In this document: positions 61,321 to 64,000 of the stretch, piece after piece
Layout: each line of letters starts with the position of its first letter
Numbering within the stretch: position 1 is the stretch's first letter
From: Desulfolinea sp964487745
GTDB taxonomy: Bacteria; Chloroflexota; Anaerolineae; Anaerolineales; Villigracilaceae
Reading direction: 5' to 3'
Length of the DNA stretch: 64,000 nucleotides
NCBI GenBank assembly: GCA_964487745.1
Contig: CAZASG010000019.1
Coordinates: 1 to 64,000, forward strand
The notes under the pieces: generated by a model
Told to the model about the DNA's origin: nothing
The model's database searches: none
Seen by the model: only the letters and a program-made list of their open reading frames with translations
Translations under genes and position numbers: made by a program

Positions 61321-61977
61321 ATGTCCGAGATCAGCCGCGTTAGACGTTCGAAAGAGACAGCCCGTCAAAGCTACGATAAGATGAGTCGTTGGTATGATCT
61401 TTTTGCGAGCAGTGAAAAGAAATTTGCCGAGATGGGCATCTCTATGCTCACGGTGCGATTCTCCGAAACAGTGCTTGAGATCGGTTTTGGAACAGGACAC
61501 ACTCTTTTAGATTTGGCGCGGTTGGCAGCGACAACACCTGTTCACGGGATCGATTTGTCCCCAAGTATGCGCGTAGTCACTGAGAAGAAGCTCGCCCGTG
61601 CAGGGTTTCTTGAAAATGTGATCTTGCAGACAGGAGACGCTGCGCATCTGCCTTATAAAAGCGATACTTTCGATGTGATCTTTATCAGCTTTACACTGGA
61701 ATTATTTGATACGCCAGAGATACCGCAAGTGCTGGGTGAATGTCGGCGTGTGCTCAAAACAGGGGGCAGGCTGGGTGTGGTTGCCCTTGAAAAGCAGGAT
61801 TGCCACGCTGTGCGGATCTATGAATGGTTCCACCAACGGATGCCATCAATAATAGATTGCCGTCCTATTTATGCTCAGGCAAGTCTTGAAGAGGCAGGTT
61901 TTTCCATTGCCAAAAGCAAAATCTTGAAGATGTGGGGATTGCCTATTAGTGTCCTCGTTGCAATAAAAAATCCCTGA
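61321..61977 (+). CDS. Class I SAM-dependent methyltransferase (UbiE/MenG-like)
   Basis: 218 residues. The opening YDKMSRWYDLFASSEKKF is that of UbiE/small-molecule methyltransferases, followed by motif I VLEIGFGTGHTLLDLA, HGIDLSPSM and FISFTLELFDTPEIP (post-II). It methylates a small molecule or lipid; the substrate is unknown. It starts two bases after the nitroreductase stop and forms an operon with it. The stop TGA lies inside the terminator stem. Confidence 0.88.
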   Translation: MSEISRVRRSKETARQSYDKMSRWYDLFASSEKKFAEMGISMLTVRFSETVLEIGFGTGHTLLDLARLAATTPVHGIDLSPSMRVVTEKKLARAGFLENVILQTGDAAHLPYKSDTFDVIFISFTLELFDTPEIPQVLGECRRVLKTGGRLGVVALEKQDCHAVRIYEWFHQRMPSIIDCRPIYAQASLEEAGFSIAKSKILKMWGLPISVLVAIKNP

Positions 61978-61996
61978 AAAACTTCAGGGATTTTTT
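61965..61996 (+). terminator. Rho-independent terminator overlapping the methyltransferase stop
   Basis: ATCCCTGAA (61970-61978 region) pairs with TTCAGGGAT (61983-61991), with A6 and T6 flanks. The stop codon TGA is within the left arm. Confidence 0.88.
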
Positions 61997-62014
61997 CATC
62001 ATGGACGAACGCTC

Positions 62015-62277
62015 TTCGGCAGTCTGGCAACCTTAGCCACTTCAGAAAAACGGCTTTAGGCACATGACTTTGCGCAATCAGCTTTCACTGATCTTACCTG
62101 TTCGGCATTCTGGCTATCTTGCCCACTAACTCACAAAAAGCAATGGTGAAGATACCAGATTTTGCGTCCCAAACTTTCATTTGGGTTGCCTTTTCGGCGG
62201 TCTTTTTTCTTGATCTTTCGATTTTAGATCCAAGACTCTGCTTTACAAACTTTCGTTTGAATCGCTTTTTCGGAGCG
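62015..62277 (+). repeat. Repeated hairpin units with compensatory stem changes
   Basis: No gene is convincing between 61998 and 62550. Here three units share the order 'TTTGCG/CTGC - stem - CTTTC(A/G) loop - stem - ...TTCGGC'. Unit A has ATCAG/CTGAT, unit B CCCAAA/TTTGGG and unit C CAAA/TTTG, all around the same six-base loop CTTTCA or CTTTCG. TTCGGC heads recur near 62015, 62101 and 62195, with a TTCGGAGC variant near 62269, i.e. spacing of 75-95 bases. The pattern points to RNA or cruciform structure rather than coding sequence. A 72-codon frame here is probably chance. Confidence 0.5.
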
Positions 62278-62436
62278 TTGCCCTTCCATTATTGCATAAA
62301 GAATCCTCTGATTCAAGTAATTTTCTGTAGATTCTGAAGGCTTTCTAAAGTCATCTTTCTTTGGTTATAGCGTCGATATAAAAAGAGCCCTTGTCCCAAC
62401 TGTTGTCCGTCCCCGGTGGCGTATTTCAGAGAAACG

Positions 62437-62454
62437 AACGCCGAGAATGGCGTT
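62437..62454 (+). other. Hairpin upstream of recJ
   Basis: AACGCC (62437-62442) pairs with GGCGTT (62449-62454) around GAGAAT; T7 follows twelve bases later. It may be a weak terminator insulating recJ. The stretch from 62338 to 62530 otherwise shows nothing clear. Confidence 0.35.
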
Positions 62455-62538
62455 TGGAGCGTTTTTTTGCCGTATTTAAACACACCAACTTATCCACTCC
62501 CTGTTTTCTGTGGCTTTCCGAATTTTGAGAAAGCACAG

Positions 62539-62544
62539 TATACT
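62539..62544 (+). promoter_or_regulatory. Candidate -10 box of a leaderless recJ transcript
   Basis: TATACT ends six bases before ATG 62551. Usual spacing puts the transcript start at the A of the ATG. No Shine-Dalgarno is seen and the -35 is poor. Confidence 0.4.
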
Positions 62545-62550
62545 CATGCC

Positions 62551-64000
62551 ATGATGCAAACACGCTGGCAAATACAACCTTCCCTCACGCCTGAAGCAGA
62601 AAAGGCGCTGGCTAAATTCCCTCCAGTTTTACGACAATTACTTTTCAATCGCGGTTATGCCACAGATGCCGATGCGCGCGCTTTTCTAAAAGCTTCACCC
62701 GCGCACGATATGTCCCCTTGGGAGCTGAAGGGGATGGATATTGGCATCCCGCGTATCTTGCAGGCAATCGATAACGATGAAAAGGTCGTTATTTATGGCG
62801 ATTACGATGTGGATGGGGTCACTTCCACAGCCCTGCTTGTACAGACTTTACGCGCCCTCCACGCGAATGTGGATGCCTATATCCCCAATCGTTTTGATGA
62901 AGGCTACGGGCTAAATATGGATGCGTTGACACAGCTTTCAGAAGAAGGCGCGGACCTGGTTATCACGGTCGATTGCGGCATTCGTTCGGTGGATGAAGTC
63001 GCACACGCTCGTGACCTTGGGCTTGATCTCGTGATAACAGATCATCACCACCCGGGCGATGTGCTGCCGCCTGCGTTCGCGGTCATTAACCCCAAACAAG
63101 AGGGGGATTCCTACCCTGAAAAATATCTGGCTGGCGTGGGAATCGCCTATAAGATCGCGCAAGCTTTGTTCGAAAAGAGATCTGCAAATGATCTGACACC
63201 CGATCATCTTCTTGACCTGGTTGCCTTGGGCACGGTCGCGGATCTCGCTCCTCTTGAAGGTGAGAATCACGCCCTTGTCCGCAAGGGATTACGCGTTATG
63301 CGTAACGCTCAACGGCAGGGATTGGTTTCTCTCGCAGCGGTGGCGAGTGTGAATATTCAGGAAGTCAGCGCCATGAATATCGGCTTCAGTCTCGGGCCGC
63401 GTCTGAACGCAGCAGGGCGCCTGGATTCTGCGCTTGCTGCCTATAAATTGCTCATGGAAACAGATTTCATGAAGGCTGGTGGGATGGCGCAAGAGCTTGA
63501 GATCAAAAATCGCGAACGTCAGAATATCACGCGCGAGATGCAGGAGGAGGCTGAGAAGATCGCCCTCGCCGCCGATGAAGATGCCTTTTTGTTCTTTGCC
63601 GCTTCGCCTGAATTCAATCCCGGCGTGGTTGGTTTGGCAGCTTCTCGTTTAATGGATCAATATTATCGTCCTGCCATCGTCGGGCATGTGGATAAGGAGA
63701 CGACCGTTTGCTCATGCCGTTCGATCTCTGAATTCCACATTACCGATGCGCTTGATAAGTGCGCCGACCTGCTGGTGCGACATGGCGGTCACGCCGCGGC
63801 AGCAGGCTTTACTGTCCGTAACGAGAATGTTGGGGCGTTGATCCAGCGTTTACAGGCGATTGCAGCGGAGGAACTCGCGGGTGTAGATTTGCGTCCGGTA
63901 TTGGTAGCAGATATGGAACTTACGCTCGACGCGCTGAACTTCGAACTTCTTGAACATCTGCAATATCTTGAGCCTACCGGATACGGCAATCCGCAGCCGG
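62551..64000 (+). CDS. recJ: Single-stranded-DNA-specific exonuclease RecJ, 5' part
   Basis: The frame is open from ATG 62551 to the window end, giving about 483 residues of a protein usually 560-600 long. The DHH phosphoesterase core has VIYGDYDVDGVTSTALL, TVDCGIRS, ITDHHHPGD and VALGTVADLAPLEGEN. The DHHA1 part has FNPGVVGLAASRL and RHGGHAAAAGF, and the tail begins LEPTGYGNPQP. RecJ degrades 5' single-stranded DNA in recombination and repair. Two ATGs are adjacent (62551 and 62554). Confidence 0.97.
   Translation, partial: MMQTRWQIQPSLTPEAEKALAKFPPVLRQLLFNRGYATDADARAFLKASPAHDMSPWELKGMDIGIPRILQAIDNDEKVVIYGDYDVDGVTSTALLVQTLRALHANVDAYIPNRFDEGYGLNMDALTQLSEEGADLVITVDCGIRSVDEVAHARDLGLDLVITDHHHPGDVLPPAFAVINPKQEGDSYPEKYLAGVGIAYKIAQALFEKRSANDLTPDHLLDLVALGTVADLAPLEGENHALVRKGLRVMRNAQRQGLVSLAAVASVNIQEVSAMNIGFSLGPRLNAAGRLDSALAAYKLLMETDFMKAGGMAQELEIKNRERQNITREMQEEAEKIALAADEDAFLFFAASPEFNPGVVGLAASRLMDQYYRPAIVGHVDKETTVCSCRSISEFHITDALDKCADLLVRHGGHAAAAGFTVRNENVGALIQRLQAIAAEELAGVDLRPVLVADMELTLDALNFELLEHLQYLEPTGYGNPQP

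Noticed and set aside
62119..62337. A 72-codon frame in the stretch before recJ
   Set aside because: It crosses the hairpin repeats, has no ribosome site and shows no protein-like conservation pattern between the repeat units.

Overview
The window looks like a chromosomal segment of a Chloroflexota bacterium, most likely class Anaerolineae. This is inferred from proline/threonine-rich 'PTPT' linkers next to membrane anchors and lipoprotein cysteines, a TIR/coiled-coil/membrane protein, clustered Wzy-type exopolysaccharide loci and the mix of housekeeping genes (mutS, gpmI, alaS, recJ, nnrE). No rRNA, tRNA or CRISPR array was seen. Both ends cut genes: an unidentified 3' end at 3-116 and recJ running off the right edge.

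Layout. (1) 1-9418: first polysaccharide locus on the + strand, tightly packed: FkbM methyltransferase, GT4, GT2, GT4, WecG/TagA/CpsF transferase, a large polyprenyl-phosphate sugar transferase, an O-antigen ligase/polymerase-type protein and a membrane alkaline-phosphatase-superfamily enzyme. (2) 9448-18137: mutS facing gpmI across an inverted-repeat element, then a TIR-coiled-coil-TM protein, a small PH-like membrane protein, a tandem pair of PlsC-like acyltransferases, and nnrE with a glutaredoxin-like gene. (3) 18514-31168: second polysaccharide operon: membrane-anchored degenerate GGDEF protein, priming sugar transferase, Wzz fused to a second degenerate GGDEF domain, Wzy, Wzx, three GT4s, a kinase-fold protein and a BcsB-like periplasmic protein. 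Facing it on the - strand (31251-35642) are a glycoside-hydrolase-like protein, two CelD/BcsL acetyltransferase-like paralogs and a beta-propeller protein. (4) 35803-41257: universal stress protein, a divergent Lgt, TlpA, a DUF429 protein, Bcp peroxiredoxin and a large lipoprotein, with palindromic repeats between genes. (5) 41335-54416: accessory region: an attC-like site, a CPBP protease gene, a Kelch protein gene and the 3' remnant of an integron-type integrase; a coiled-coil/PH/zinc-ribbon protein; an alcohol dehydrogenase; two more CPBP genes; an SDR lacking its catalytic Tyr; an amidase; a condensation-fold acyltransferase; and a helicase-nuclease fusion. A near-identical terminator hairpin recurs five times here. 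(6) 54511-64000: alaS, a deoxynucleoside-kinase-like gene, pirin, NUDIX, a membrane protein with a winged-helix regulator, nitroreductase, methyltransferase, a gene-free stretch of repeated hairpins, and recJ.

The most coherent new idea is in region 3. Two membrane proteins in one Wzx/Wzy operon carry GGDEF domains whose active-site signatures are destroyed (RSEHF and NEISF) while the RxxD inhibitory-site motif is intact (RQTD and RGND). One of them is fused to the Wzz chain-length regulator, in the position where many systems carry a tyrosine kinase. This predicts a cyclic-di-GMP-gated, kinase-free Wzy system, with the stand-alone GGDEF protein comparable in logic to PelD. Second are the single-polypeptide SF2 helicase + PD-(D/E)XK protein (putative defence) and the decayed integron. 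Several genes (mutS, recJ, the dehydrogenase and the kinase-like gene) show a -10-like box 6-7 nt before ATG and no Shine-Dalgarno sequence, suggesting leaderless transcripts.
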